A stretch of 34,692 nucleotides of DNA. Source: GCA-2688105 sp964499445 (GTDB lineage: Bacteria; Chloroflexota; Dehalococcoidia; Dehalococcoidales; GCA-2688105). The DNA lies in contig CAZCLE010000007.1 of assembly GCA_964499445.1 (NCBI GenBank), forward strand, positions 1 to 34,692, in the 5' to 3' direction. Positions 15,380-22,747 of the stretch are shown one piece after another (position 1 is the first letter of the stretch; every line of letters begins with the position of its first letter). A program made the position numbers and the translations under genes. The notes below the pieces were generated by a model. The model had not been told where the DNA came from, made no database searches, and worked only from the letters and a program-made list of their open reading frames with translations.

Positions 15380-15530
15380 TAGCAACCCACCCCCTTATCA
15401 AGAGGCAGGGGGGAATGGATTATGTAAGAGAGGCGGAGCCTCTCTTTGACTCTCCTTTTAGCATCTACCCTTTCAAAGAGGGGGGAAGGTTATTTCTTTA
15501 GAGAGGCTATGCCCGTCTAAACCTCCCCCC
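15380..15530. repeat. Degenerate GC-rich hairpin repeats
   Basis: AGCAACCCACCCCCTTATC recalls the start of the family. AGAGAGGC-GGA-GCCTCTCT (15427-15445) is a perfect 8-bp stem whose loop is close to the reverse complement of the usual TTC loop. A second weakened unit (CTTTCAAAGAGGGGGGAAGG, then AGAGAGGCTATGCCCG) follows to about 15520. It lies between the Mut7-C gene and the metallo-hydrolase gene. Confidence 0.65.
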
Positions 15531-15554
15531 GGCACTCTACTTATGGTGGCTATT

Positions 15555-16325
15555 TTACAGGTGAATTTGCATCCCTTCATAGGCTAGGTTGATTGAACTA
15601 TTTAATGCCTCGGCGACCACGGCGATTTCAGCCTCTATCTCCTTCTCTAATTCAGGGTTCATATGAACCAAAACTACCCGGGGCAGGTAGCCCTTAACCT
15701 CCCGGAAAACTGTCAGTTCTTGCTCAAGCAGACCAGGAGTAAGATGCCCTAACTCTCGGGCAAATTCTTCATACCGGTTTGGAGCCGTAACCTCAATGAT
15801 AAGTAGCTGGGGCGACACATACTTCCAGCAGTCAGCTAAGCCTGGTCCGGTATCGCCAGTATAGAATACTATCTTACCATCCGGGGAGGCGACCTGATAG
15901 CCAACGGTAGGAACGCAGTGATTTACCGGAATAGCCAGAATACTATAGCCCTCAATCGGCTCAGGTTTGCCTGGCTCTATTACGGTGAACTTAACTGTTG
16001 GATTACTTTGAGGTGATTCCAAGAGTTTGGAATAAATCCTGCCGTTCAGTAAATGAGTAGTAAGCGCCTCATACACAGTGGGTATAGAGTAGATATTGAT
16101 AGTAGCCCCCCGAAGGAAAAGGTTAAAGGCTATGGTCGGAATATCTCTAATATGGTCATAATGTTGGTGAGTGACCAGGATTGCCTTAAGTTTCTGTTGA
16201 GCTGAGAAGGATAGGCTTGAGGTAAGCGCGCCGGCATCTAAAGCCAGGACATCGTCTATTAGTAAGCTGACGAGCTTTGAATCTTGTGATTCGCAGTTAT
16301 GAGCCCCCAGGACTTGAATATCCAT
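15555..16325 (-). CDS. Metallo-beta-lactamase-fold hydrolase
   Basis: The 256-aa protein has the metal-binding motif HQHYDH, with H53, H55, D57 and H58, after a strand ending DAGALTSS. Further ligands are likely His in PVNHCVPT, Asp in FYTGDTGPG and His in LVHMNPE. Glycine at position 7, an N-terminal SxxxLLIDDVLALDAG and the short length resemble the class II cyclic-nucleotide phosphodiesterase-like branch of the superfamily. The substrate cannot be read from sequence. ATG at 16325 lies after a short 59-bp spacer following the transporter gene on the same strand. No signal peptide is present, so it is cytoplasmic. Confidence 0.85.
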   Translation of the reverse strand: MDIQVLGAHNCESQDSKLVSLLIDDVLALDAGALTSSLSFSAQQKLKAILVTHQHYDHIRDIPTIAFNLFLRGATINIYSIPTVYEALTTHLLNGRIYSKLLESPQSNPTVKFTVIEPGKPEPIEGYSILAIPVNHCVPTVGYQVASPDGKIVFYTGDTGPGLADCWKYVSPQLLIIEVTAPNRYEEFARELGHLTPGLLEQELTVFREVKGYLPRVVLVHMNPELEKEIEAEIAVVAEALNSSINLAYEGMQIHL

Positions 16326-16384
16326 TGGTTGCTTGGTAACCCCCTTCCCTGAAAACTCTTATATCCGGTTAATATTGAACATCC

Positions 16385-17056
16385 CTAACCTGAGACGAGG
16401 AAGGGATTAAAATTCGTCTCATAGTCATAGGTATCAATCGCCTCTTTTTTCTTCAAGAAGCTGACCGCTGCGTAGGTGAATGGGGTGGCAATGGCTTCAA
16501 TGCCAATCTTTGCCAGCCAGTGGTACAAAATCATTATAGGCACAAAGAAAGGAGCGCCAAAGTAGGCTCCGGTAACAAATATCAGGGTGTCCAGCCCCTG
16601 CCCGACTATGGTGGAGCCAATAGTCCTGGTCCACAACCATCGCCCCCGAGTCAAAATCTTCATTTTGGCCAGGACAAAAGAGTTGCCGAACTCACCAGCA
16701 AGATAACCGCAGAAGGAGGCAATAAACAATCTCGGCGCATAGCCTAAAATACTCTCATAAGCCTCCTGTCCCTCCCAGAGGGGAGCCGGAGGTAGCACCT
16801 GCCCCACCCAGGCAAAGACCACAAAAATAAGATTGCAGAAGAAACCAAGCCAGATAACTTTCCTTGCCCAACGATACCCATAGACCTCGGTAAGAACATC
16901 ACCGAAAATATAGCTTAAAGGAAAAAGGACTACCGCAGCCGGGAGGATAAAGAGACCGAAGCTAATAACCTTTACGCCGACAATATTAGCTGTAATCAGG
17001 CAGGTGACAAAGATAGCGGCAATAATTAACAATCGGTGCGAGACATTCATTATCAC
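16385..17056 (-). CDS. Queuosine-precursor transporter (YhhQ family)
   Basis: A 223-aa integral membrane protein of the YhhQ/DUF165 vitamin-uptake-like family, which imports queuosine precursors such as preQ0/preQ1. It has about six hydrophobic segments. Hallmarks are ANIVGVKVISFG, FPLSYIFGDVLTEVYGYRWAR, CGYLAGEFGNSF and GSTIVGQGLDTLIF. The start is GTG at 17056 with GAAGG just upstream; ATG at 17050 is the alternative. CorA starts upstream on the same strand with a 30-bp gap. No preQ1 riboswitch was noticed in front. Confidence 0.9.
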   Translation of the reverse strand: MIMNVSHRLLIIAAIFVTCLITANIVGVKVISFGLFILPAAVVLFPLSYIFGDVLTEVYGYRWARKVIWLGFFCNLIFVVFAWVGQVLPPAPLWEGQEAYESILGYAPRLFIASFCGYLAGEFGNSFVLAKMKILTRGRWLWTRTIGSTIVGQGLDTLIFVTGAYFGAPFFVPIMILYHWLAKIGIEAIATPFTYAAVSFLKKKEAIDTYDYETNFNPFLVSG

Positions 17057-17086
17057 TAAACCTTCACCGGCTACACTCGACTGCGT

Positions 17087-18034
17087 CTAAATCCAGTGCT
17101 GTCGCCGGAAGAAGTAGAGCATGCCGCTAACAATAGCTATCCAGATAACGAACAAAACGGCGAGCGAATAAGGGGAGTCCTGCATTGGCAACGGGATATT
17201 CATCCCGTAAATGGATGCCAATAGAGTTAGGGGCAACAGGATAGAGGCAATGATGGTCAGTATTCGCATGACCTCATTGGTGCGATTAGTCGCCAGCGAA
17301 TCATGGGTATCGTTTAACCCTTCAATTATCTCTTTATATTCATCCAAACCATCCCAAATCTTATCCACATGGTCAACCATATCCCCGAAGTAAACTGACA
17401 AATCCGACTTGGCAAAACGGCGAACCTTAGGCTCCAGACTGCCCACAACCGCTCTCATCGGCCAGATGATGCGGCGGAAAGAGATAACATCACGCCGCAT
17501 CATAGAGATTTTCTTTATCGCCCGAGGCATCTCGTCGGTAAAGATATCATCCTCCACATCCTCAATATTGTCACCAATCTTATTTAGTATCGGCAGGCAG
17601 TAATCAACCAGCCTATCAACTATCCGGTAGAGGAGATAGGAAGAGCCCTGGCTAAAGTTCTCCTGCCGCGATTCTTCATCAATCTGGCATTCCTTGAACA
17701 GCTTAACCAATGGCTTAAGTTCCCCTTTATGTAAGGTTATCAGGTAGTTTTCACCAATAAATGCCGATACCTGACTGGGTGAAGTGACGCGTGTCTCCTT
17801 ATTGAATACCGGGAAGTGGAAGACCAAAAATAGATAGTCCTTATATTCATCTATCTTGGGTCGCTGTATTCGGCTGAGACAGTCATCTAAATCCAGGGGA
17901 TGGAAGGGGTAATTTTGAGCCAGATATTCTATCTCCCGTTCCGTCGGACGCTCAATATTGACCCAGGTTAGGTCACCAAAGGTAAGCGACTCCATATTCA
18001 GCGGCTGCTCTTTTTCCCTGACCTTGGTGGTCAT
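17087..18034 (-). CDS. corA: CorA family magnesium/divalent cation transporter
   Basis: The 315-aa protein forms a pentameric channel for Mg2+ and perhaps Co2+/Ni2+. The cytoplasmic N-terminal domain (about 1-250) ends in a long stalk helix. Two transmembrane segments follow near residues 255-276 and 288-308. The selectivity motif YGMN lies at 276-279, between the two segments. The C-terminus is basic (FFRRQHWI), as usual. ATG at 18034 follows AGGAGAT. It is the first gene of the long minus-strand block and divergent from the molybdate/tungstate region. Confidence 0.95.
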   Translation of the reverse strand: MTTKVREKEQPLNMESLTFGDLTWVNIERPTEREIEYLAQNYPFHPLDLDDCLSRIQRPKIDEYKDYLFLVFHFPVFNKETRVTSPSQVSAFIGENYLITLHKGELKPLVKLFKECQIDEESRQENFSQGSSYLLYRIVDRLVDYCLPILNKIGDNIEDVEDDIFTDEMPRAIKKISMMRRDVISFRRIIWPMRAVVGSLEPKVRRFAKSDLSVYFGDMVDHVDKIWDGLDEYKEIIEGLNDTHDSLATNRTNEVMRILTIIASILLPLTLLASIYGMNIPLPMQDSPYSLAVLFVIWIAIVSGMLYFFRRQHWI

Positions 18035-18113
18035 GGCAATCTATCTCCTTCAACCTAGCTGAATTATTACTGGAAATCATCATTTAAAAACTAGCCATAT
18101 TCTATCACGTTTG

Positions 18114-18142
18114 TTGCTAAATAGCATCTAAGCTGATACACT
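18114..18142 (+). promoter_or_regulatory. Candidate promoter upstream of small ORF and riboswitch
   Basis: TTGCTA at 18114-18119 and TACACT at 18137-18142 are 17 bp apart, and TGA before the -10 gives an extended -10 (TGa-TACACT). It would transcribe the small Cys-rich ORF, the riboswitch and wtpBCA. It is weak by hexamer match alone; the spacing and the position within a 520-bp divergent intergenic region are what support it. Confidence 0.4.
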
Positions 18143-18237
18143 AAACAGGTATTTTAGATTATTTCAGGTTAAAGGTGAAGCCAACAAAGCCTCCCTGGAG
18201 ACACAGGATAACCCTTAGCATCAAGAAGGCGCTAGGA

Positions 18238-18348
18238 ATGAATATATTTCTTTGTGATAGCTGTAAATGGAATTGGCGCGGGGCATGTCATAACCCGGCA
18301 CGTCCCAACGCCACCTGGTGCCCCGACTATAACAAGCGAGGAACGTAG
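18238..18348 (+). CDS. Tiny Cys-rich protein (36 aa), possible zinc knuckle
   Basis: The ATG at 18238 opens a 36-codon frame ending TAG. The product starts MNIFLCDSCKWNWRGAC and continues with RPNATWCPDY, giving Cys 6, 9, 17 and 28. That four-Cys spacing and the aromatic residues between look like a real zinc-binding microprotein rather than random sequence. GAAGG lies 8 bases before the ATG. The same frame is open back to a GTG at 18175, which would give 57 aa with a basic N-terminus, so the start is uncertain. It is the only coding candidate in the 18035-18556 gap and lies just before the riboswitch. I do not know its function. Confidence 0.55.
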   Translation: MNIFLCDSCKWNWRGACHNPARPNATWCPDYNKRGT

Positions 18349-18376
18349 TATTACCCTAGATAAAAACTAAATATAT

Positions 18377-18471
18377 CTCTCCGAGCCTATTCTCCTAAAG
18401 GTAAGCCTATGGAGATTGGCCGATAGGGTGTTGCTGGAAACGGCAGTGCCTCCCGTGCTTGGAAAGGAGAG
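18377..18471 (+). promoter_or_regulatory. Moco/Tuco-type riboswitch aptamer
   Basis: The RNA folds by hand into the molybdenum-cofactor motif. P1 pairs CTCTCC (18377-18382) with GGAGAG (18466-18471), and alternatively CCGAGC with GCTTGG (18457-18462). P2 pairs CCTAT (18386-18390) with ATAGG (18423-18427) and TCTCC (18391-18395) with GGAGA (18411-18415). P3 is GTTGCTGGAAACGGCAG, a stem closed by a GAAA tetraloop, flanked by GGGTG and TGCCTCCC. The genes controlled are a tungstate/molybdate ABC transporter, exactly the expected target. Presence of P3 favours Moco over the Tuco variant, but this is from memory. The ligand would repress by letting the terminator form. Confidence 0.8.
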
Positions 18472-18504
18472 CTTAACTATAGACACTTATGGTCTATTTT
18501 CGAG

Positions 18505-18529
18505 CACCTCCTTTCGGAGGTGTTTTTTT
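18505..18529 (+). terminator. Intrinsic terminator, riboswitch expression platform
   Basis: CACCTCC (18505-18511) pairs perfectly with GGAGGTG (18516-18522) over loop TTTC and is followed by seven T. GAAAGGAG in the 3' strand of the aptamer P1 (18462-18469) is an 8-bp perfect complement of CTCCTTTC (18508-18515), an obvious antiterminator. GGAGGTG recurs at 18546-18552 as the wtpB ribosome binding site. Confidence 0.88.
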
Positions 18530-18556
18530 ACTTAACATACCAGCAGGAGGTGACTC

Positions 18557-19351
18557 TTGGATAAGAAATGGTTTATCACCAACAGTATGACCTTCACTTT
18601 CATTCTACTGGGGTTGGTTATTTTTCTGTTTATCATTGTGCCTCTGCTTAAAATAATAGTTACCTCTGACCCCCAGATACTGCTGGAGACAGCCCTTGAC
18701 GGCGAGGTTATGCGCTCTATTGGGCTGACTCTATATGCCGCCCTGATAACTACCGTTATCGGCTTTTTCCTGGGGGTACCCCTAGCCTACCTGCTAGCCA
18801 GGATTGATTTTCGGGGTAAGAATTTGGTGGAGGGACTGGTTGATGTGCCCATTGTGGTACCTCATATTGCCGCCGGTATCGCCCTCCTTTTCGTCTTCGG
18901 TCGTAGTTTTGCCGCGGGTAAGGCCTTTCACTTTATCGGCATTGACTTTTTGGATTCTATGGCTGGTATTGTTGTTGCCATGCTCTTCGTCAGCGTTCCT
19001 TTCCTGATAAATTCAGCTAAAGAGGGGTTTAAGAAAGTGGATGTCAGGCTGGAGAAGGTCGCCCGCTCCCTGGGGGCATCGCCGTGGCAGGCCTTCTTCA
19101 AGGTTTCCTTTCCCCTGGCCTGGCGGAGCATCGTTTCCGGCAGTATGATGATGTGGGCGAGAGGAATAAGCGAGTTTGCTGCCGTGATTATACTAGCCTA
19201 TCACCCGATGATAGCCTCCACCCTTATCTATGAGCGATTTGAGAGCTATGGGCTTGCCTACGCCCAGCCGGTGGCAGCGCTGCTAATCCTGATATGCCTC
19301 ATCTCCTTTATCCTTTTTAGGTTAATGCTGTATCGGGGGCAGAGAACATGA
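18557..19351 (+). CDS. wtpB: Tungstate/molybdate ABC transporter permease
   Basis: The 264-aa membrane subunit has about six hydrophobic segments and the cytoplasmic EAA loop for contact with the ATPase (EKVARSLGASPWQAFFKVSFPLA region). It resembles ModB/WtpB permeases. The start is TTG at 18557, six bases after the strong site AGGAGG; no ATG lies near, so the rare start is convincing. The stop overlaps the ATPase start as ATGA. The upstream Moco-type riboswitch and the downstream WtpA-like binding protein favour tungstate or molybdate as substrate. Which oxyanion is preferred cannot be decided from sequence. Confidence 0.9.
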   Translation: MDKKWFITNSMTFTFILLGLVIFLFIIVPLLKIIVTSDPQILLETALDGEVMRSIGLTLYAALITTVIGFFLGVPLAYLLARIDFRGKNLVEGLVDVPIVVPHIAAGIALLFVFGRSFAAGKAFHFIGIDFLDSMAGIVVAMLFVSVPFLINSAKEGFKKVDVRLEKVARSLGASPWQAFFKVSFPLAWRSIVSGSMMMWARGISEFAAVIILAYHPMIASTLIYERFESYGLAYAQPVAALLILICLISFILFRLMLYRGQRT

Positions 19352-20394
19352 TACAGATAAAGAATCTCTGTGTTGACCTGGGAGATTTTTTACTCCGCGA
19401 TATTAACCTGAATGTGGAGGCAGGTGAATACTTCGTCATTCTAGGACCAACCGCCGCCGGTAAGACAGTGCTACTAGAATCTCTTGCCGGTCTATACCCG
19501 CTCAAAAGCGGGGAGATATGGCTCAGGGGAAATGAGGTAACCCGACTCAGTCCAGAAAGGAGAGGTATTAGCATTGTCTATCAAGACCACGTCCTATTCC
19601 CCCACCTGTCAGTAGCCGGAAACATCACTTTTGGTCTGAAGCTTCATCGGCATCCCGACCAAGAATTGACCGAGGTACTTAACTGGCTTTCTCACTTACT
19701 GGGGATAGCCCACCTGCTGGATAGGCGCCCTGACACCCTGAGTGGTGGTGAGCGTCAGAAAGTGGCTTTGGCTAGAGCCCTCAGCGTTAAACCTGAGGTG
19801 CTCCTCCTTGATGAGCCGCTCAGTGCCCTTGACCCTGAAACTCGGGAGGGTGTGCAACGGGAGCTTCGCCAGCTCCACAACCAGCTAAAGATAACCACTA
19901 TCCATGTTACCCATGATTTTGAGGAGGCAGTAGCCCTGGGCGACCGGATTGCGGTTCTGGGCGATGGCTGCATCCACCAGACAGGTACCCCAGATGAGAT
20001 ATTCCGTCGACCTAATTCTGAGTTTGTGGCTCGCTTCGCTATGACCAAGAATATCTTCACCGGCGAGGTAGTGGTCAAAGATGGTAGAAATGCTGTCTTT
20101 CACACTGAAGATGTCGAGCTAGTAGTAGTTACCGACCTTAGAGGCAAGTGGCATGCTTCTATCCGACCTGAGGATATTCTTATTTCCTATGAACCCTTAC
20201 ATTCCAGCGCTCGCAATTCTTTCTGTGGCACTATCACCAATATCTCAAATAAAGGGGCAATTCTTTATCTGACGGTTACCCTGCCCCCAGACTTCATTTG
20301 TTTAGTCACCCGCCACTCCTTCGAGGAGATGGGGCTGAGTGAAGGGAAAAAGGTCTATATTACCTTTAAGGCTTCAGCCATCCATGTTTTTTAG
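19348..20394 (+). CDS. wtpC: Tungstate/molybdate ABC transporter ATP-binding protein
   Basis: The 348-aa ATPase energises the permease encoded just before. Walker A is GPTAAGKT (33-40), the Q-loop is in SIVYQDHVLFP, the ABC signature is LSGGERQKVALARAL, Walker B is VLLLDEPLSALD, and the switch His is in THDFEEA. The C-terminal third (about 240-348) fits the TOBE/MOP-like regulatory fold of ModC/WtpC. ATG at 19348 overlaps the wtpB stop. A 96-bp gap then precedes wtpA, where an idle ribosome site (GAAGGTGA) leads to a three-codon frame at 20427-20438. Confidence 0.92.
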   Translation: MIQIKNLCVDLGDFLLRDINLNVEAGEYFVILGPTAAGKTVLLESLAGLYPLKSGEIWLRGNEVTRLSPERRGISIVYQDHVLFPHLSVAGNITFGLKLHRHPDQELTEVLNWLSHLLGIAHLLDRRPDTLSGGERQKVALARALSVKPEVLLLDEPLSALDPETREGVQRELRQLHNQLKITTIHVTHDFEEAVALGDRIAVLGDGCIHQTGTPDEIFRRPNSEFVARFAMTKNIFTGEVVVKDGRNAVFHTEDVELVVVTDLRGKWHASIRPEDILISYEPLHSSARNSFCGTITNISNKGAILYLTVTLPPDFICLVTRHSFEEMGLSEGKKVYITFKASAIHVF

Positions 20395-20490
20395 AGTCAT
20401 AGCTCATTTAAAGAAGGTGACGTGATATGAAGGATTAGTAATTAACAAAACAGGCTTAGATTTAAAAAGAAAACTCATATTGAGGAACAC

Positions 20491-21465
20491 ATGAGAAACG
20501 AAATAATCGCATTTTCCATAGCTCTTTTGTTAGCCTTGGGCTTGATGTCAGGCTGCTCCCCGTCTTCCCCAGCAGAGGGGCTTTCCGGTAAGCTGCCTAT
20601 ATTCCACGCCGGGAGTCTGACCATACCCTTCGCTCAAATCAGTGAAGAGTTCAATAAGCTCTATCCTGATGTAGAGATATTGTCGGAGGGAGCCGGCAGC
20701 CAGACTACTATCCGCAAGGTTACCGAGCTTCATAAGGAGTGCGGTGTCATTGGCTCCGCCGATTACACCGTTATCCCCCAACTTATGTTTCCTGAATACG
20801 CTGACTGGTACATAATATTTGCTACCAACCAAATGTGTATCGCCTATACTGACCAATCGCAATTTGCTGACGAAATAAACGGGGACAACTGGTATGAAAT
20901 CCTCCAGCGAGACGGAGTGAAATACGGTCGCAGCGACCCCGACCAGGACCCCTGCGGCTATAGAACGCTGATGGTATGGCAACTAGCCGAGTCGTATTAC
21001 CCCGGTCCCGGACTATACAATAAACTCTACGAAGCCGAGGGAGATTTGATGCGACCCAAATCAGTAGAGCTTATCGCCCTCTTAGAATCAGGCGACCTGG
21101 ACTATGCCTTTGAATATTTGTCGGTAGCGGTGCAGCATAAATTAAACTATATTGTGCTACCCGCGGAGATTAACCTCGCTAACGAAGAGTTCAGGGATTT
21201 CTATGCCATGGCACAGGTGGAGATTTCAGGTAAGAAACCAGGGGAAACAATAACCAAAAAGGGTAAACCCATAGTTTATGGAGTAACCATACCCTCTAAC
21301 TTCCCCAATCAGGAGTTAGCTATTGCCTGGGTCGATTTTCTGTTGAGCGATGAGGGAAAAGCTATTATGAAGGCTAATGGTCAACCGCCAATAACTCCCG
21401 CCGGCACCAATGATAAGAGCCGATTACCTGATGAATTAAGAAAACATGTTACCGGGGTTGACTAG
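20491..21465 (+). CDS. wtpA: Tungstate/molybdate-binding lipoprotein
   Basis: The 324-aa extracellular binding protein delivers tungstate or molybdate to WtpBC. It has a lipoprotein signal (hydrophobic 5-18, lipobox LMSGC, Cys 22). The ligand-binding N-lobe motif FHAGSLTIPF and the hinge region YGRSDPDQDPCGYRTLM are hallmarks of the WtpA/ModA-2 type that co-ordinates the oxyanion with acidic residues. Later, YGVTIPSNFPNQELAIAWV and the C-terminal GQPPITPAG complete the fold. ATG at 20491 follows TGAGGA. Placing the binding protein last in the operon is less common than first, but the assignment is clear. Confidence 0.92.
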   Translation: MRNEIIAFSIALLLALGLMSGCSPSSPAEGLSGKLPIFHAGSLTIPFAQISEEFNKLYPDVEILSEGAGSQTTIRKVTELHKECGVIGSADYTVIPQLMFPEYADWYIIFATNQMCIAYTDQSQFADEINGDNWYEILQRDGVKYGRSDPDQDPCGYRTLMVWQLAESYYPGPGLYNKLYEAEGDLMRPKSVELIALLESGDLDYAFEYLSVAVQHKLNYIVLPAEINLANEEFRDFYAMAQVEISGKKPGETITKKGKPIVYGVTIPSNFPNQELAIAWVDFLLSDEGKAIMKANGQPPITPAGTNDKSRLPDELRKHVTGVD

Positions 21466-21488
21466 ATTTTGGGACAGCTAGACAGAAA

Positions 21489-21518
21489 TTGACAGCTTAA
21501 TTTGAGGCGTGCTATATT
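21489..21518 (+). promoter_or_regulatory. Sigma-70-type promoter of tRNA-Met
   Basis: A perfect TTGACA (21489-21494) and TATATT (21513-21518) are 18 bp apart. Transcription would begin about 21525, three bases before the tRNA. This is the strongest housekeeping promoter seen in the window and shows that the tRNA need not rely on read-through from wtpA. Confidence 0.8.
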
Positions 21519-21527
21519 TTAATTTGT

Positions 21528-21599
<72 letters not shown>

Positions 21600-21663
21600 C
21601 TCTCATATTTTAGCCACAGCCAAACCGCATTCCGCTTTGAAAATAGCCTTGAGCTCTATGCAC

Positions 21664-22344
21664 CTATTCTAAGCTGAAAATAATATCGTCCTTGGGTAGT
21701 CTAGATTGAATAAGCTCAAGCTTGGTTATTACTCTGGACAACTCTTCTCGGTACTCATCGTAAAATTCCATGATGTCCGTAATGACATTTTCTGCGTGCC
21801 GTTGTATTTCAGCCGTACCTATTTCCCTAACCCACTTAATAAAGTCCTCTTGACATGTGTAGCTATACGGCACTTGCTTTTCAAGGAGACTTATTGCCTT
21901 GACAACCTCAGCATTTATTTCGTATACACTGACATCCCGTGGCTTTGTCTCATCAGGCAGTCTACTTTTGTTGGTTAGCCAATAGGCATTGTCGATGTGT
22001 GCTTTTGCTTGGGAAACATTGACAGCTGACATTCGGTAATAGAGCGCCCAGCCCCCGGCTATAAAACGAAATTCATGTATCAAATTCTCTTCAAATGTAA
22101 CAATTGGGTATTTGGTAATTAAGCTTGGCATAGTATTATGCAAGTCTCGGAGCTGACTGGCTACCCAGCGCATATTTTCCGGTGATTCTTCGGGTTCAGG
22201 CTCTGGAGCTGGCGCTGGCATCGGTTCAGGAGTGGTTTCAGGAGTTGGAGTAGGGCTCGGTGTTGGTGGTGCTGACGCTGGTTCTACACAAGCACCAAGT
22301 AAAATCACGCTGATAACTAGAACTGCTAATATCAATCGCCTCAT
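21664..22344 (-). CDS. Hypothetical lipoprotein, 226 aa
   Basis: ATG at 22344 follows AGGAGGTGAAA; the longer frame from 22365 adds seven residues and is unlikely. The signal peptide MRRLILAVLVISVILLGAC places the lipidated Cys at 19. A Pro/Thr/Glu low-complexity tether (about 20-55) holds the domain off the membrane. The rest is soluble, mainly helical and charged (LRDLHNTMP, VVKAISLLEK, DEYREELSRVITKLELI), with no known motif. Function is unknown. Its tether style matches the lipoprotein at 9718-10548, though the folded domains differ. It starts just after the membrane fragment gene upstream on the same strand. Confidence 0.75.
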   Translation of the reverse strand: MRRLILAVLVISVILLGACVEPASAPPTPSPTPTPETTPEPMPAPAPEPEPEESPENMRWVASQLRDLHNTMPSLITKYPIVTFEENLIHEFRFIAGGWALYYRMSAVNVSQAKAHIDNAYWLTNKSRLPDETKPRDVSVYEINAEVVKAISLLEKQVPYSYTCQEDFIKWVREIGTAEIQRHAENVITDIMEFYDEYREELSRVITKLELIQSRLPKDDIIFSLE

Positions 22345-22365
22345 TTTCACCTCCTGCCACCTCAA

Positions 22366-22665
22366 TTACGAGTTACCGTTCCGTTTTGATAATGTCCTCA
22401 GTATTATCCCGGTGAATATGCTGAATATTCCAATACCAAGGAGAAGGGCTGAGAGCAGGGCGGTGCCGGTTAGCAGTATCTCTTTCTCCGACAGATAGTT
22501 AACCACCCTGATGCCTAAAATAAAGCCGACCACCAAGGAGATGATTCCTAAAATCCCGAAGAACAGGAGAGGCCTTCTCTCCGAAATGATGGTGATTATC
22601 ATTGAGATTTGTTGCCCGATTCCTTTCATCTGCTTAACCTGCTCCCTGACATCATAATACCCCAT
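22366..22665 (-). CDS. Small two-helix membrane protein, like a glycosyltransferase tail
   Basis: The 99-aa product has an amphipathic start followed by two transmembrane segments (LLFFGILGIISLVVGFILGI and ALLSALLLGIGIFSIFTGII), separated by a short loop. It ends in a basic tail. The RPLLFFGILG...TGIILRTL pattern is, from memory, the C-terminal membrane end of dolichyl-phosphate-mannose-synthase-like GT2 proteins, but there is no catalytic domain. ATG at 22665 has no good ribosome binding site. It may be a remnant of a larger gene, or an independent small membrane protein. The stop lies 21 bp before the lipoprotein start. Confidence 0.6.
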   Translation of the reverse strand: MGYYDVREQVKQMKGIGQQISMIITIISERRPLLFFGILGIISLVVGFILGIRVVNYLSEKEILLTGTALLSALLLGIGIFSIFTGIILRTLSKRNGNS

Positions 22666-22747
22666 AAAAACAAGTTGTCAATAGACCCCCAACACATCAT
22701 ACCCTCTTAAATTGACTTCGCTAGTCGTCACTGCTAACATTAAGGAA

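Noticed and set aside
22712..22747. TTG start for lysA at 22712
   Set aside because: No ribosome binding site, and the extra residues lie before the usual family start; ATG 22748/22751 follows AAGGA.
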